Below are positions 44,274 through 55,116 of a stretch of 62,758 nt of DNA, in pieces. The DNA is from an uncultured Bacteroidales bacterium (GTDB taxonomy: Bacteria; Bacteroidota; Bacteroidia; Bacteroidales; Paludibacteraceae), in the NCBI GenBank assembly GCA_900319645.1, contig ONPG01000010.1, forward strand, positions 1 to 62,758. The letters run 5' to 3'. Under the pieces are notes generated by a model. It was not told where the DNA came from and did not search any database. It saw only the letters and a program-made list of their open reading frames with translations. How positions within the stretch are numbered: the first letter of the stretch is position 1; every line of letters starts with the position of its first letter. The translations under genes and the position numbers were made by a program.

Positions 44274-44356
44274 TCTCCAAGGCAAGACATCACCAACACC
44301 TCACCTACAAACCACCTGCTTTTTGCTACCGGCACGTGAGGCGGTTGGGGGATGAA

Positions 44357-45214
44357 TCAGAACCGGTCGCGGAACTCCGAGGGGGTGCAGCCTTTCGATT
44401 CACGGAAGAGGCGGTTGAAATGACTGAGGGTGTTGAATCCGCACGAGAAACCGATCTCGGACACCGGATGACGGGTGGTCAGCAAGAGACGTGCCGCAAT
44501 ACCCAGACGATAGTCTATCAGGTAACGGTTGGGTGTACGACCGGTTTTGTTCCTGAAAAAACGAGAGAACGACTCCGGAGCCATACAAGCCAGATCAGCC
44601 ATCTCTTTGATGCCTATGTCGTTCATGTAATTCTTTGCGATAAACTCCTTCACTTGGCGTACCCGGCTATCCTCATTCTCCTCTTTGGCATCGACAAAAG
44701 AGGAGGACGATAGCTCATGGGCATCCTCTACCAGCGATAACCGGTAAAGGAGGTTAAACAAGCGGATGACGGAGGCGAAACTGTCATTGCTTTGCGCCAG
44801 ATTGATGATATCCTCACGCAGCAACCGGATAGAGGACTCGGGGAAAGCGAGTCCTCGCTGGGCGCGTTCAATCATTCGTCGTATAGACACCATGGCTCGT
44901 TTGTCCATCAATGCCCCCTGGAAAATATCCGGGTCGATATGAATAGTGATCTCGTGTATGTCGTGCTCGGGGCAAGTTCCTTGTTCCCACACGTGAACCA
45001 GCTTGCTGCCGGTGATGAGCACGAGATCCAGATCGCCTATCCGCTCATGATTGTCTCCGATGGTGCGTACTACGCCGGCGGCGTTCTCTACGAAATTCAG
45101 TTCAAACACCTCATGGCGGTGAGCCGGGTATTCAAAATACGTCTTGTGACGGTCGCCGATGTAGAAAATGTCCAGTGGCTCCAGATGGGTGATTTCGTTG
45201 AAGATTTCTTTCAT
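44357..45214 (-). CDS. AraC-family regulator with cupin sensor
   Basis: This 285-residue cytoplasmic regulator has an N-terminal AraC-binding cupin (about residues 20-100; EYPAHRHEVFELNFV) and the paired HTH at the C-terminus (IKEMADLACMAPESFSRFFRNKTGRTPNRYLI, then VSEIGFSCGFNTLSHFNRLFRESKG). I used the ATG at 45214 (MKEIFNEI); the longer frame to 45295 would pass through its promoter. It diverges from the GH94-led cellulose locus, so it is probably the local activator responding to an oligosaccharide such as cellobiose. Confidence 0.92.
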   Translation of the reverse strand: MKEIFNEITHLEPLDIFYIGDRHKTYFEYPAHRHEVFELNFVENAAGVVRTIGDNHERIGDLDLVLITGSKLVHVWEQGTCPEHDIHEITIHIDPDIFQGALMDKRAMVSIRRMIERAQRGLAFPESSIRLLREDIINLAQSNDSFASVIRLFNLLYRLSLVEDAHELSSSSFVDAKEENEDSRVRQVKEFIAKNYMNDIGIKEMADLACMAPESFSRFFRNKTGRTPNRYLIDYRLGIAARLLLTTRHPVSEIGFSCGFNTLSHFNRLFRESKGCTPSEFRDRF

Positions 45215-45242
45215 GGTGATGTGTATAATTGGAAAATTTGTG

Positions 45243-45274
45243 CAAAAATACAACAAAAAAACCAATTTTGCAAA
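45243..45274 (-). promoter_or_regulatory. Promoter of the AraC gene
   Basis: Reverse strand TTTGCAAAATTGG then TATTTTTG at 45250-45243. Confidence 0.75.
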
Positions 45275-45324
45275 CTTAATTTTACAATTTTGCAAAAAAC
45301 GCTTAAAAACAGTCGGTTTTGAGG

Positions 45325-45355
45325 TAGTCTATATGCCGAAAAAGCAGTAATTTTG
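45325..45355 (+). promoter_or_regulatory. Promoter of the cellulose utilisation operon
   Basis: -7 TAATTTTG at 45348-45355. The -33 region (TAGTCTATATGCC) is poor, consistent with a need for an activator. Confidence 0.7.
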
Positions 45356-45414
45356 CACCGGATTTCACAATCACCCATCTACAATCACCAATTAGCAATA
45401 CTATTTTACCATAT

Positions 45415-47901
45415 ATGAACAATCAATACGGATATTTTGATGACGCGAATCGTGAGTATGTTATCACGAATCCGCAAACTCCTTTCCCCTGGATCAATTA
45501 TTTAGGCAATGAGGATTTCTTCGGTCTGATCAGTAACACGGGTGGCGGTTACGATTTCTACCGTGACGCCAAGTTCCGCCGCATCACGCGTTATCGTTAT
45601 AACAGCGTGCCGATGGACAGTGTAGGGCGGTATTTCTATATCAAGGAAGGCGCCACCGTCTGGAACCCCGGTTGGAAACCATGCAAGACCCCTCTGGACA
45701 CATACGAGTGTCGTCATGGAATGAACTATACGCGCATTACGGGCGCGAAGAATAAGGTACGCGCGAGCGTGTTGTGTTTTGTTCCGCTCGGTGTGAAGGC
45801 GGAGATCCAACGGCTGACACTGACCAACCTTTCCGACCAACCCAAACACCTGCAGCTGTTCTCCTACGCGGAGTGGTGCCTGTGGAATGCCGCCACGGAC
45901 GGCGAGAATTTCCAACGCAATCTTTCTACGGGTGAAGTAGAGGTGGAACTACAAATGGACAATGGACAAATGGACAATGGACAATGGACTGCGATTTATC
46001 ACAAGACGGAATACAAGGAGCGTCGCAATCACTACGCCTACTATGCCGTTTCGTCCAAAGTACAGGGATTTGACACCGATCGAGAATCGTTCGTGGGACT
46101 CTATAATGAGCTGAGCGAGCCGCAAGCCGTGCTGAATGGCCGTTCGACCAACAGTATAGCCCACGGCTGGAGCCCTATTGCCAGTCATTTTCTGGAGGTG
46201 GAACTGCAAGCCGGTGAGAGCAAGGATTTTATCTTTATTCTCGGCTATGAGGAGAACGAGGAGGAGAAGAAGTTCGCCAACGCCAATGCCAACGCCAACT
46301 CCCTTCTCACTTCGCTGGGCGAAAGAGATCACCATATCATTAATAAGGAATGCGCACACGCAGTAATAAGCCGTTTTGCTACGGTCGAAGCGGTGGAGGC
46401 TGCCTTTGCCGAACTCAAGGCCTCCTGGGACGAGTTGCTCAGCAAATACCAGGTCCGCAGTTCGGATGAGCGTCTGAACAGGATGGTGAATATCTGGAAC
46501 CAGTACCAGTGTATGATCACGTTCTGCATGAGCCGTTCCGCTTCGTTCTTCGAGAGCGGTATAGGCCGCGGGATGGGTTTCCGCGATTCGAATCAGGACC
46601 TCGTGGGTTTTGTCCACCAGATACCTTCTCGCGCCCGCCAGCGAATCCTGGACATCGCTGCCACGCAGTTCCCGGACGGCGGATGCTATCACCAGTACCA
46701 GCCACTGACCAAACGCGGCAATAACGACATAGGCGGCGGCTTCAACGATGATCCGATGTGGCTTATTTTCGGTACGACAGCTTATGTCCGCGAGACGGGT
46801 GATTTCACGATACTGGATGAGATGGTGCCCTGGGACAACGAACCCGGCAGCGAGGTGAGCCTGATGGAGCACCTGCGTATCAGTTTCAACCACGTGGTGA
46901 ACAACCTCGGTCCGCACGGATTGCCGCTCATCGGACGTGCTGACTGGAACGATTGCCTCAACCTCAACTGTTTCTCGATGGATCCGAACGAGTCGTTCCA
47001 GACGACGGGGAACAAGACGGAGGGAAGCAAGGCGGAGAGCCTGATGATAGCCGGACTGTTTGTCTATTGCGGACGTCAGTATGTGGAGTTGTGCCGCGTA
47101 CGCGGAGACAAGCAAGAGGCTGATCGTGCCCTGACTGCTATCGACCGGATGTGTGAGGCGGTTAAGCAATACGGTTGGGACGGAGAGTGGTATCTCCGCG
47201 CGTATGACTACTACGGCAATCCCGTAGGTTCGCACACGAACAGCGAAGGACAGATTTTCATCGAGAGCCAAGGCTGGTGCGCTATGGCGCGTATCGGTGC
47301 CGCACAAGGCATGCCTGAAAAAGCCCTTGACAGCGCAACACGGCTCCTGGACAGCCCCTTTGGTATGGTTCTCAATTACCCCGCGTACACAACCTATCAT
47401 ATCGAACTCGGAGAGCAGTCCACTTATCCTGCCGGCTACAAAGAGAACGGAGGTATCTTTTGCCATAACAACCCATGGGTCATTATTGCCCAGACCGAAG
47501 CCGGACGAGGCAATGACGCATGGGCTCTATACCGCAAGATCTCGCCGGCATGGATAGAGGACCAACTCTTGCACCGTGTAGAACCGTACGTCTATTGCCA
47601 GATGGTAGCAGGCAAAGAGGCCGCCCTGCCCGGAGAGGGAAAGAACAGTTGGCTCACCGGCACGGCCGCGTGGAACTGGCTCGTCGTCAGCCAGCATATA
47701 CTCGGAATACAACCGACCTACGAAGGTCTCCGCGTCAACCCCTGTATCCCTGCGGAGCTGAAGACATACCAAGTGGTGCGCAAATGGCGAGATGCCGAAT
47801 ATATCATCACCGTCCGTAACCCGAACGGCAAGCAGCGTCCGGATCAACCGACCCTGATCCCCTATCAGCCCGGGCGTCACGAAGTGGAAATCATTTTGTA
47901 A
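45415..47901 (+). CDS. GH94 cellobiose phosphorylase-like enzyme
   Basis: This 828-residue cytoplasmic enzyme has no signal peptide and matches glycoside phosphorylases of GH94: N-terminal beta-sandwich ([23 protein letters not shown]), then the (alpha/alpha)6 barrel with [33 protein letters not shown] (conserved acid motif, D510-D513) and [16 protein letters not shown]-like C-terminal part. Length fits cellobiose phosphorylase (about 820), which gives glucose-1-phosphate and glucose. An 11-residue insertion [11 protein letters not shown] around residues 182-192 is encoded by a 7-8-nt repeat (45951-45989) where relatives have a short turn. Confidence 0.9.
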   Translation: MNNQYGYFDDANREYVITNPQTPFPWINYLGNEDFFGLISNTGGGYDFYRDAKFRRITRYRYNSVPMDSVGRYFYIKEGATVWNPGWKPCKTPLDTYECRHGMNYTRITGAKNKVRASVLCFVPLGVKAEIQRLTLTNLSDQPKHLQLFSYAEWCLWNAATDGENFQRNLSTGEVEVELQMDNGQMDNGQWTAIYHKTEYKERRNHYAYYAVSSKVQGFDTDRESFVGLYNELSEPQAVLNGRSTNSIAHGWSPIASHFLEVELQAGESKDFIFILGYEENEEEKKFANANANANSLLTSLGERDHHIINKECAHAVISRFATVEAVEAAFAELKASWDELLSKYQVRSSDERLNRMVNIWNQYQCMITFCMSRSASFFESGIGRGMGFRDSNQDLVGFVHQIPSRARQRILDIAATQFPDGGCYHQYQPLTKRGNNDIGGGFNDDPMWLIFGTTAYVRETGDFTILDEMVPWDNEPGSEVSLMEHLRISFNHVVNNLGPHGLPLIGRADWNDCLNLNCFSMDPNESFQTTGNKTEGSKAESLMIAGLFVYCGRQYVELCRVRGDKQEADRALTAIDRMCEAVKQYGWDGEWYLRAYDYYGNPVGSHTNSEGQIFIESQGWCAMARIGAAQGMPEKALDSATRLLDSPFGMVLNYPAYTTYHIELGEQSTYPAGYKENGGIFCHNNPWVIIAQTEAGRGNDAWALYRKISPAWIEDQLLHRVEPYVYCQMVAGKEAALPGEGKNSWLTGTAAWNWLVVSQHILGIQPTYEGLRVNPCIPAELKTYQVVRKWRDAEYIITVRNPNGKQRPDQPTLIPYQPGRHEVEIIL
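45951..45989 (+). repeat. ACAATGG / ACAAATGG repeat inside GH94 coding sequence
   Basis: Five units, in frame, encoding the MDNGQ repeat. Similar units fill the spacers of this region. Confidence 0.9.
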
Positions 47902-47928
47902 TTACCAATTACCAATAACCAATTACCA
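47902..47928 (+). repeat. ATTACCA short-unit repeat in the GH94-GH5 spacer
   Basis: The whole intergenic space consists of about four units of ATTACCA/ATAACCA, ending at the ATG of the GH5 gene. Confidence 0.9.
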
Positions 47929-49173
47929 ATGAAAAAATTAGTATTCTTATTCTCCGTAATGCTGTTCAGCATCTCGTCGTGCGAAGCGCAGCAGAAACAG
48001 CGCCCTGCCACCAGCGAGGCAGTTCAGTTCGCCATGTCTATGGGTATCGGTTGGAACCTCGGCAACCAGATGGATGCCCATTACAACGGCTGTTCGTATG
48101 AAGAGGGGTGGGGCAACAAAGCTGCCACCCAGCAGACTTTCAACGGAGTGGCGAAAGCCGGATTCAAATCGGTCCGCATCCCGGTAACATGGATGGGACA
48201 TATCGGCAACGCCCCCGCCTACACTATCGAGAAAGGATGGATGGATCGCGTGGCAGAACTCGTCGATATGGCACATAACGCCGGCCTGGTGGTGATCATC
48301 AATATCCACCACGACGGTTTCGGCGCAGCCGACACACCGAGCAAAGGTGCACACTGGATTGATCTGCCTGCAGCAGTGGCGGACGAGGAGGTGAACCTGC
48401 GTATCAAGCAAGAGCTGACCATGGTGTGGCTCCAGATCGGAAAACGCTTTGCCAACTACGGTGAATGGCTCGTTTTTGAGACACTGAACGAGATTCAGGA
48501 CGGTGGCTGGGGAGGCGGTGCCAACCGTACCGACGGCGGTGCACAATACCGCGTGCTCAACGAATGGAACCAAGTCTGTGTGGATGCTATTCGTGCGGCG
48601 GGAGGCGAGAACACACACCGTTACATAGGCGTACCGGGCTATGTCTGCAATCCCGACCTGACGGTAGAGAACCTGGTTCTGCCCACCGACGAGGCGGAGA
48701 ACCGACTGATGGTAGCCGTACACAGCTACGACCCTTGGGCTTTTGCAGGTTCGGCGGAGAAGAACGAATGGGGACACACCGGTATCGACGTCGCTCCCGG
48801 TTCGGAAGAGAGCGCTTATGTCGGGATGCTCAACCGACTCTATAACATGTATGTGCGGCGCGGGGTGCCTGTCTATTTCGGAGAGTTCGGTGCCGTACGC
48901 CGTGCTTCGGCTACTGACGAACCCTTCCGGCTCTATTATTTCCGCTATATCTGCAAAGCTATGCGCGACAGGAGTATCCCTGCACTCTATTGGGATAACG
49001 GCAACTCCAAAGCCGGCAATGACGGATTCGGTGTGATTGACCATCGGACCGGTAAGTATATCGGAAACGGCGAGCAAGCTGTACGCGCTATGGTCGATTC
49101 GTGGGAAAACACCGATCCCAACTATACCCTTCAATCGGTTTATAATACTGCTCCACAATCAAGCAGAAAATAA
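47929..49173 (+). CDS. GH5 endoglucanase-like lipoprotein
   Basis: This 414-residue lipoprotein has the lipobox SISSC (Cys18). The GH5 barrel shows GIGWNLGNQMDA, the substrate motif INIHHDG, the acid/base Glu188 in FETLNE and the nucleophile Glu319 in VYFGEFGA. These features match cellulase/beta-1,4-glucanase members of the family; activity on lichenan or xyloglucan cannot be excluded. Probably displayed on the outer surface to make cello-oligosaccharides. It lies between the phosphorylase and the T9SS binding protein. Confidence 0.9.
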   Translation: MKKLVFLFSVMLFSISSCEAQQKQRPATSEAVQFAMSMGIGWNLGNQMDAHYNGCSYEEGWGNKAATQQTFNGVAKAGFKSVRIPVTWMGHIGNAPAYTIEKGWMDRVAELVDMAHNAGLVVIINIHHDGFGAADTPSKGAHWIDLPAAVADEEVNLRIKQELTMVWLQIGKRFANYGEWLVFETLNEIQDGGWGGGANRTDGGAQYRVLNEWNQVCVDAIRAAGGENTHRYIGVPGYVCNPDLTVENLVLPTDEAENRLMVAVHSYDPWAFAGSAEKNEWGHTGIDVAPGSEESAYVGMLNRLYNMYVRRGVPVYFGEFGAVRRASATDEPFRLYYFRYICKAMRDRSIPALYWDNGNSKAGNDGFGVIDHRTGKYIGNGEQAVRAMVDSWENTDPNYTLQSVYNTAPQSSRK

Positions 49174-49212
49174 TAACAAACTTATTCATCTACTTTTTTA
49201 ATCAACAAAATT

Positions 49213-50118
49213 ATGAAAAAGATCTATTCAGTACTGGTGCTCGCCTTTGTAGCACTGGCAACTCTTTCGGCAGCAGAAAGAGATTTATGGACCGGCAAAT
49301 GGAGTGTCTCCTGGGACAAACCCGATGGAGATGAACACCGCGAGTGGAAACAACTCGGACAAAGCGATTTTGCCGCAATGGAGGCAGGTAGCACGCTCTA
49401 TTTCTATTTCGAGGTAGAGACTGAGGCTGCGTACCACAAGTACAATTTCGACAACTATGCATGGAAAGCCCTGCCGGGACACGAAGCAGAGCACGATCCG
49501 GATTTCGGTTTTGGGGAAAACACCAAGGTCACATTCGTACTGACCCAAGCTGTTAAGGATTCGATTGCAGCAGGCGGTTTCGCCATCCACGGACACGGAT
49601 TTGAGGTGGTTAAGGTATCTATCCTTGAGGACGATGACCAGCCCGCAGAAGGCGTTATCTGGAGCGGTAACTGGTACGTATCGTGGGAGTTGCCCAACGG
49701 AGATGAGCACAAGGAGTGGAAAGGTATAGGCCAGGAGGATTTCGCTTCGTTCAAACTCAACGATACCCTCTGCCTCTTGCTGGAGATCGTACCAACAGAC
49801 GAATATCACTCCTATAAACTCGATGACTATGGCTGGAATGCCCTGCCGGGTCAGGCACAAGTGGATTTCAGCGCCGACACAGAAGTGAGACTCGTGATCA
49901 CCGAGGCTGTCAAGAACGCAGTGGCTACCGGTGGTTTTGCCCTTCACGGACATGGTTTCAATATCGTGCAAGCCCGTGTAGCTGCCTATAATACCCCCAG
50001 TGCTGTTGAGTCGGTCGCTATCCGCAATGACGGAATCCGTTACAACCTCTTGGGACAGCCTGTCGGAGAGGAGTACAAGGGTGTAGTGATTCTCAATGGA
50101 AAGAAAATACTCCAATAA
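49213..50118 (+). CDS. T9SS-exported protein with two copies of an unrecognised binding-like domain
   Basis: This 301-residue protein has a signal peptide (residues 1-20), then two tandem repeats (about residues 24-137 and 149-258) that share W-G-W-VSW---GDEH-EWK-(L/I)GQ-DFA, YH-Y--D-Y-W-ALPG, then GGFA(I/L)HGHGF. The repeats are rich in exposed-type Trp and Tyr, as in carbohydrate-binding modules. The C-terminus (YNLLGQPVGEEYKGVVILNGKKIL) is a T9SS type A sorting signal. It is placed directly before susC, so it may bind cellulose chains at the surface. I cannot name the domain; a third copy is in the lipoprotein at 55117. Confidence 0.8.
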   Translation: MKKIYSVLVLAFVALATLSAAERDLWTGKWSVSWDKPDGDEHREWKQLGQSDFAAMEAGSTLYFYFEVETEAAYHKYNFDNYAWKALPGHEAEHDPDFGFGENTKVTFVLTQAVKDSIAAGGFAIHGHGFEVVKVSILEDDDQPAEGVIWSGNWYVSWELPNGDEHKEWKGIGQEDFASFKLNDTLCLLLEIVPTDEYHSYKLDDYGWNALPGQAQVDFSADTEVRLVITEAVKNAVATGGFALHGHGFNIVQARVAAYNTPSAVESVAIRNDGIRYNLLGQPVGEEYKGVVILNGKKILQ

Positions 50119-50163
50119 TCCACGTCCCTTAAAGGACTGAAATCATCGTATGTTAATCTCATA

Positions 50164-53100
50164 ATGACAGATACTATGAAAACACGTTTCAGGTATTTGC
50201 TTGGCCTTGTAGTTCTCCTGGTGAGAACTACAGGTCTGGCATTCTCGCAAAACATCGTCACGGGTACTATTGAGGACGCCGATGGTCCACTCATTGGCGC
50301 AAGTGTGCTCGTGCAAGGTACAACCCGGGGTACGATTACCGATTTTGACGGTGCTTTCTCCATCGAAGCCAACGTAGGCGACAAACTCGAGTTTTCCTAC
50401 ATGGGCTACGCCTCTCAGACGGTTACAGTGACCGGTAGCGACCCCATTCATATTACTATGTCCGAAGACACGGAGGTGCTCTCCGAGGTGGTGGTGACGG
50501 CAATGGGTATCAAGCGTGACAGGAAAGCGCTGGGTTACGAAGTAGGCGAAGTCAAAGGCGAAGAACTCACCAAAGCCAAAGAGGTTAACGTAGCTAACTC
50601 GCTCGCCGGACGTGTGGCGGGTCTGGTGGTTTCGGAGACGGCAGGCGGAGCGTCGGGTTCGACACGAGTCGTTCTGCGAGGTGCTACCGAAATGACCGGC
50701 AACAACCAACCGCTCTACGTCATCGACGGAGTGCCGATGGACAACACCAATTTCGGTTCCGCCGGCACAGAAGGCGGTTACGACCTCGGTGACGGTATCT
50801 CGGCAGTCAACCCCGATGACATCGAGTCTATGTCTGTACTCAAAGGTCCGGCAGCTGCTGCACTCTATGGCAGCCGTGCCAGCCATGGTGTGATACTCAT
50901 CACGACCAAGAAAGCCGCTACGGGTGATTCCAAGTGGGGCGTAGAGTACAACGGAACGCTCACCTTCGACAGCCAGTTGAGCAAATGGGACAACGTACAG
51001 CAAGTATATGGTATGGGTTCCAAAGGACAGTATAACGTGGATGCTGTGAGCAACACCAACAAGTCCTGGGGCCCGAAAGCTGACGGAGGCCTGATGCTCC
51101 GTTATTTCGATGGTCAGGAGCACCCCTTCCTGATTATACCTAACAACACGGCTAATTTCTTCCAACTCGGTTTGACCGCCAACAACACGGCCGTCATCAC
51201 GATGAATACCGGCAAGACAGGTCTGCGTTTCGCGTATTCCGACATGCGCAACCGCGATATCCTGCCTAACTCCAAGATGAGCCGTAACACCCTGACCCTG
51301 CGTGCCAACACTTCGCTCGGACCGGTGGATCTGGATTTCAATGTCAACTACGTGCACGAGGATGTGAAGAACCGTCCGGCTCTCGGCGACGACAAGTCCA
51401 ACGTGGGCAAGAACCTGATGACGCTGGCTACCACCTACGACCAGGCTTGGCTCAAGAACTACCAGACGGCAGAAGGTGAGTATCAGAACTGGAATGGAAT
51501 GGACCCCTATAACGTGAACCCCTATTGGGACATCAACAAGAACAAAAACCAGTCCTACAAACACTTGCTCCGCATGAACGGAAAGATCGTGTATAACATC
51601 CTTCCGCAATTGAAAGTGCAAGCCACAGTGGGTACTGAGCTCAACCGCTTCGAGTTCTCGGATTTCAAGTTCCCTACCACTCCGGGCTATGAGTCAGGCC
51701 GTTTGCAGAACAGCTATTTCAACAACCGCATGATCAATGCCGAGTTGCTGGGTATCTATACAGACACATGGGGTGATTTCGACTTCACTGCCACTGCCGG
51801 TGCCAACGTCTATGACGTGCATAATCAGACCGTTATCAACACCGGAACCGATATGGGTATCCGCGAGGTAGTGGCGATGTCCAGTTTCGAGGAGCAGTCG
51901 GTTGAGGAAGCCACCTACAATAAACGTATAGTATCCGTGTTCGCTTCTGCCAACCTCGGGTGGCGTCACATGTTGTATTTGGATGCAACTGTGCGCGGCG
52001 ACAAATCCTCGGCTCTGGCAAGAGGCAAGAATATCTACGTCTATCCTTCGGTCAGCGCCTCTTGGGTCTTCTCCGAATTGATCAAAACCAACCGCAAAGT
52101 GTTGCCCTACGGTAAGGTACGCTTGAGCTGGGCGGAAGTGGGTAGCGATACCGACCCCTATCAGTTGAGTCTGCGTTATACCAAGTCGCAGTTCGGCTAT
52201 CCCGGCTATACCATCGGTCATATATACGGTAACACGATTCCTAATGCCGATCTCAAACCGACGCGTACCCGATCGTGGGAGACCGGTTTCGAGACCAAAT
52301 GGTGCAACCAGCGTATCAGCCTCGACTTTACGTTCTACCATCAGACTTCACGTGACCAGATTATCGGTATGGCTGTTTCGCCCACCAGCGGGTACGAATA
52401 CAGGATGATTAATGCCGGTGCTATTCTCAACCAAGGTTTTGAAGTCACTTTTGGTGCACGCCTCGTGCAGACCAAGAACTTCAGTTGGGATTTGAGTATC
52501 AACTGGTCGAAGAACAACAACAAAGTGCTCCGTCTGACGGAGGGAACGAGCGAACTGGAGTTGGCGAAAGCCACCTGGTGTAACGTGTATGTAGCTGCTC
52601 GTGAAGGCGAGGAGTACGGCGCTATATGCGGTCCGGCGCTGGCTCGAAACGAGGAGGGACGCGTGATAGTGGATACCAATACAGGTCTGCCTACCTTCAC
52701 CACTGAGAACAAAGTGCTGGGTAATGCCCAATGGAAATGGACCGGCGGTTTTAGCACCACATTGCGATATAAGATGGTCAGCCTGTCGGCTCTGTTTGAC
52801 GTGAAAGTAGGTGCTAACATCTTCTCGATGTCCGAGCGTTCGGCCTACGAGACCGGTAAGGCAAAAGAAACACTCGTAGGACGTGCCGAGTGGTACGCCT
52901 CGGAGGAAGCACGCAGAGCAGCCGGCGTAACATCCGGCTGGAAAGCTACGGGCGGTTATCTCGTGGATGGCGTGATAGACAACGGGGACGGAACCTATCG
53001 AGACAACGATATCTATATCAACCCCGAAGACTATTGGTACGAAGTTTCCCGCAAATCGCCAGAACTCTTTATTTATGACAACTCGTATATCAAATGTCGT

Positions 53101-53322
53101 GAGTTGACGCTCAGTCTCGATTTCCCGAAGGAGTGGCTCGACAAGAAAGGTGTAGTGAAACATGTGGGAATCAGCTTTGTGGCTCGCAACCCCTTCATCG
53201 TGTGGAAAAACATCAAAGATATTGACCCGGATGCACAATACAACACCTCCGGCATGGGTCTGGAGTACGGATCACTCCCGAGCCGTCGCAGTTATGGTCT
53301 GAATTTCAACATTAAGTTCTAA
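50164..53322 (+). CDS. SusC/RagA-family TonB-dependent transporter
   Basis: This 1052-residue outer-membrane barrel begins with a signal peptide (residues 5-29), then the carboxypeptidase-like domain typical of SusC (VTGTIEDADGPLIGASVLVQGTTRGTITDFDG), the TonB-box region (EVVVTAMG), a plug domain (LYVIDGVPMDN) and a 22-strand barrel ending in aromatic F. It should import beta-gluco-oligosaccharides with the SusD lid downstream. The start may be ATG 50164 or the ATG at 50176 (MKTRFRY). Confidence 0.95.
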   Translation: MTDTMKTRFRYLLGLVVLLVRTTGLAFSQNIVTGTIEDADGPLIGASVLVQGTTRGTITDFDGAFSIEANVGDKLEFSYMGYASQTVTVTGSDPIHITMSEDTEVLSEVVVTAMGIKRDRKALGYEVGEVKGEELTKAKEVNVANSLAGRVAGLVVSETAGGASGSTRVVLRGATEMTGNNQPLYVIDGVPMDNTNFGSAGTEGGYDLGDGISAVNPDDIESMSVLKGPAAAALYGSRASHGVILITTKKAATGDSKWGVEYNGTLTFDSQLSKWDNVQQVYGMGSKGQYNVDAVSNTNKSWGPKADGGLMLRYFDGQEHPFLIIPNNTANFFQLGLTANNTAVITMNTGKTGLRFAYSDMRNRDILPNSKMSRNTLTLRANTSLGPVDLDFNVNYVHEDVKNRPALGDDKSNVGKNLMTLATTYDQAWLKNYQTAEGEYQNWNGMDPYNVNPYWDINKNKNQSYKHLLRMNGKIVYNILPQLKVQATVGTELNRFEFSDFKFPTTPGYESGRLQNSYFNNRMINAELLGIYTDTWGDFDFTATAGANVYDVHNQTVINTGTDMGIREVVAMSSFEEQSVEEATYNKRIVSVFASANLGWRHMLYLDATVRGDKSSALARGKNIYVYPSVSASWVFSELIKTNRKVLPYGKVRLSWAEVGSDTDPYQLSLRYTKSQFGYPGYTIGHIYGNTIPNADLKPTRTRSWETGFETKWCNQRISLDFTFYHQTSRDQIIGMAVSPTSGYEYRMINAGAILNQGFEVTFGARLVQTKNFSWDLSINWSKNNNKVLRLTEGTSELELAKATWCNVYVAAREGEEYGAICGPALARNEEGRVIVDTNTGLPTFTTENKVLGNAQWKWTGGFSTTLRYKMVSLSALFDVKVGANIFSMSERSAYETGKAKETLVGRAEWYASEEARRAAGVTSGWKATGGYLVDGVIDNGDGTYRDNDIYINPEDYWYEVSRKSPELFIYDNSYIKCRELTLSLDFPKEWLDKKGVVKHVGISFVARNPFIVWKNIKDIDPDAQYNTSGMGLEYGSLPSRRSYGLNFNIKF

Positions 53323-53365
53323 TCAAAGTGAAAAGTAAAAAATGAAAATCGAAAGGAGACAAATT

Positions 53366-55084
53366 ATGAAAAAGAATCTTTTATCATTGAGCGCAAGCGT
53401 TCTTTTCTCTTTGAGCTTTGCGGTCTTCGGTCTCTCGTCTTGTTCAGACAAGGTTTACGAGGAGATCAATACCGACCCGACCAAGGCGGATCACGTGAAT
53501 GCCGCTTCGCAGTTGAGTTACGCTGAACTGCAGATTTTCGGCGATATGAACTATGTGGATGTACACCGTCTCTATACATTTGCGTTTACACAGCACCTGA
53601 TGGGTTGCTGGAACACCACTAATTATGGCGGTCAGCACCGGATGGATGATAATGAGATGTCCCGTCCGTGGAACAACCTCTATGCCGGTGCCATCCGCAA
53701 CCTGACCGACGGTATCGAACAAACCCAAAAAGACCCGTCTCTGGTGAATGTCAATGCCGCATTGCGTATCTTCCGTGTATATGTAGGGTCGCTGCTTGCC
53801 GATTACTATGGCGACGTGCCTCTCAAAGAGGCGGGATTGGGCTATCTGACCGGTAACTCGCAACCGAAATACGACACCCAGGAAGAGTTGTATAAATTCT
53901 TCTTCTCCGAACTCAAAGAGGCTGCTTCGCTGTTTGACATCCAGGCAAACACCATCTCCAGCGACCCTATTTACGGAGGAAATATCGACAAATGGAAAAC
54001 CTTTGCCAACTCGCTCCGTTTGCGTTACGCGATGCGTATATCGGATGTGTTGCCGGATTTAGCTAAGAAGGAGTTCGCAGCAGCCCTCGCTGACGGCGTA
54101 ATGGCCGGCGCTTCGGATAACGCTTGCGTCAAGCACATGAACGTGACCTACAGTTTCGGTCAGGAGTCCTATCGTGATTTCCGAGGCAATGCTATGTCCA
54201 AGTATTTCTACGGCAACGACCCTGCCAACAACCCGTCCTATATTTGCGAGACCTTCTGGAAGCAGCTCTATGACAACAAAGACCCGCGTACCACGCTTAT
54301 CTGCCGCTTCTATATCGATGACTTTATGTCATCCACCAGCGCAGACGGCCGTATAGATATGACGGAGGCGATGATTGCCACGCAGGAGGCGAACCCCGAG
54401 GCTGCTGTGATTTCGCTCATTGCTCCGGGTGAGTTCTCGTGGGATAACTGGCCTACCTATACCGAGATTGCCGGTAGTCCGTTGGCTCTCCGTATTGCAG
54501 AGATACAAGGTGCACATCCTGATTATAATCCCGGTTCCAATCCCCGTTGGATGAAGCCGAAGTTGGCGAATAACTTCCTCCGTTCCGACAACCCGGGTGT
54601 GGTGATGACCTACGCAGAGGTTTGTTTCCTCCGTGCGGAGGCAGCAGTGCTCGGTTGGACGGGTGACAATGCCAAGTCCTATTACGAGGAAGGTATCCGC
54701 GAAGCGATGAATATCCTCTCGGACTACTACGGTTGTGCCGGAGTATCGGATGCAGACTACGCAGCCTATATCGCTCAGCCGGCTATCGATTTCGGAGCCA
54801 GTCAGGAGCAGCAGAAAATGCAGATTAACACCCAGGCGTGGATTCTGCATTTCCACAACCCTGCTGAGGCGTGGGCAAACCTGCGTCGTTCCGACTACCC
54901 GAGACTCAAAGCACCCAACACCAAGAACCCGCTTATCGATGGCGCCGAAATACCTGTACGCCTCTGCTATCCGCAGAAAGAAGAGACCTACAGCAAGGAT
55001 GCCTATGAGGCGGCTAAAGCACGCGTAACGACGGGATACTCCTGGCACGCTCCGCTCTGGTGGGATAAATACCAATATAAATAA
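53366..55084 (+). CDS. SusD/RagB-family glycan-binding lipoprotein
   Basis: This 572-residue lipoprotein has lipobox GLSSC (Cys26). The body (SYAELQIFGDMNYVDVHRLYTFAFTQHLMG, RIFRVYVGSLLADYYGDVPLKEAG, and LRLRYAMRISDV) matches the SusD-like group with a TPR scaffold. It pairs with the SusC 44 bases upstream to form the pedal-bin importer. I favour the ATG at 53366 (MKKNLLSLS) over 53342 because it begins a compact signal peptide. Confidence 0.93.
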   Translation: MKKNLLSLSASVLFSLSFAVFGLSSCSDKVYEEINTDPTKADHVNAASQLSYAELQIFGDMNYVDVHRLYTFAFTQHLMGCWNTTNYGGQHRMDDNEMSRPWNNLYAGAIRNLTDGIEQTQKDPSLVNVNAALRIFRVYVGSLLADYYGDVPLKEAGLGYLTGNSQPKYDTQEELYKFFFSELKEAASLFDIQANTISSDPIYGGNIDKWKTFANSLRLRYAMRISDVLPDLAKKEFAAALADGVMAGASDNACVKHMNVTYSFGQESYRDFRGNAMSKYFYGNDPANNPSYICETFWKQLYDNKDPRTTLICRFYIDDFMSSTSADGRIDMTEAMIATQEANPEAAVISLIAPGEFSWDNWPTYTEIAGSPLALRIAEIQGAHPDYNPGSNPRWMKPKLANNFLRSDNPGVVMTYAEVCFLRAEAAVLGWTGDNAKSYYEEGIREAMNILSDYYGCAGVSDADYAAYIAQPAIDFGASQEQQKMQINTQAWILHFHNPAEAWANLRRSDYPRLKAPNTKNPLIDGAEIPVRLCYPQKEETYSKDAYEAAKARVTTGYSWHAPLWWDKYQYK

Positions 55085-55116
55085 TTATCCGTTGTTCCTT
55101 TCAATTTAATACAGTT

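Larger units (their letters stand above)
43978..44356. other. Gene-free spacer with a terminator and a hairpin
   Basis: Contains the terminator 44096-44123 and a 16-bp inverted repeat (44213-44228 with 44258-44273). No gene seen. Confidence 0.6.
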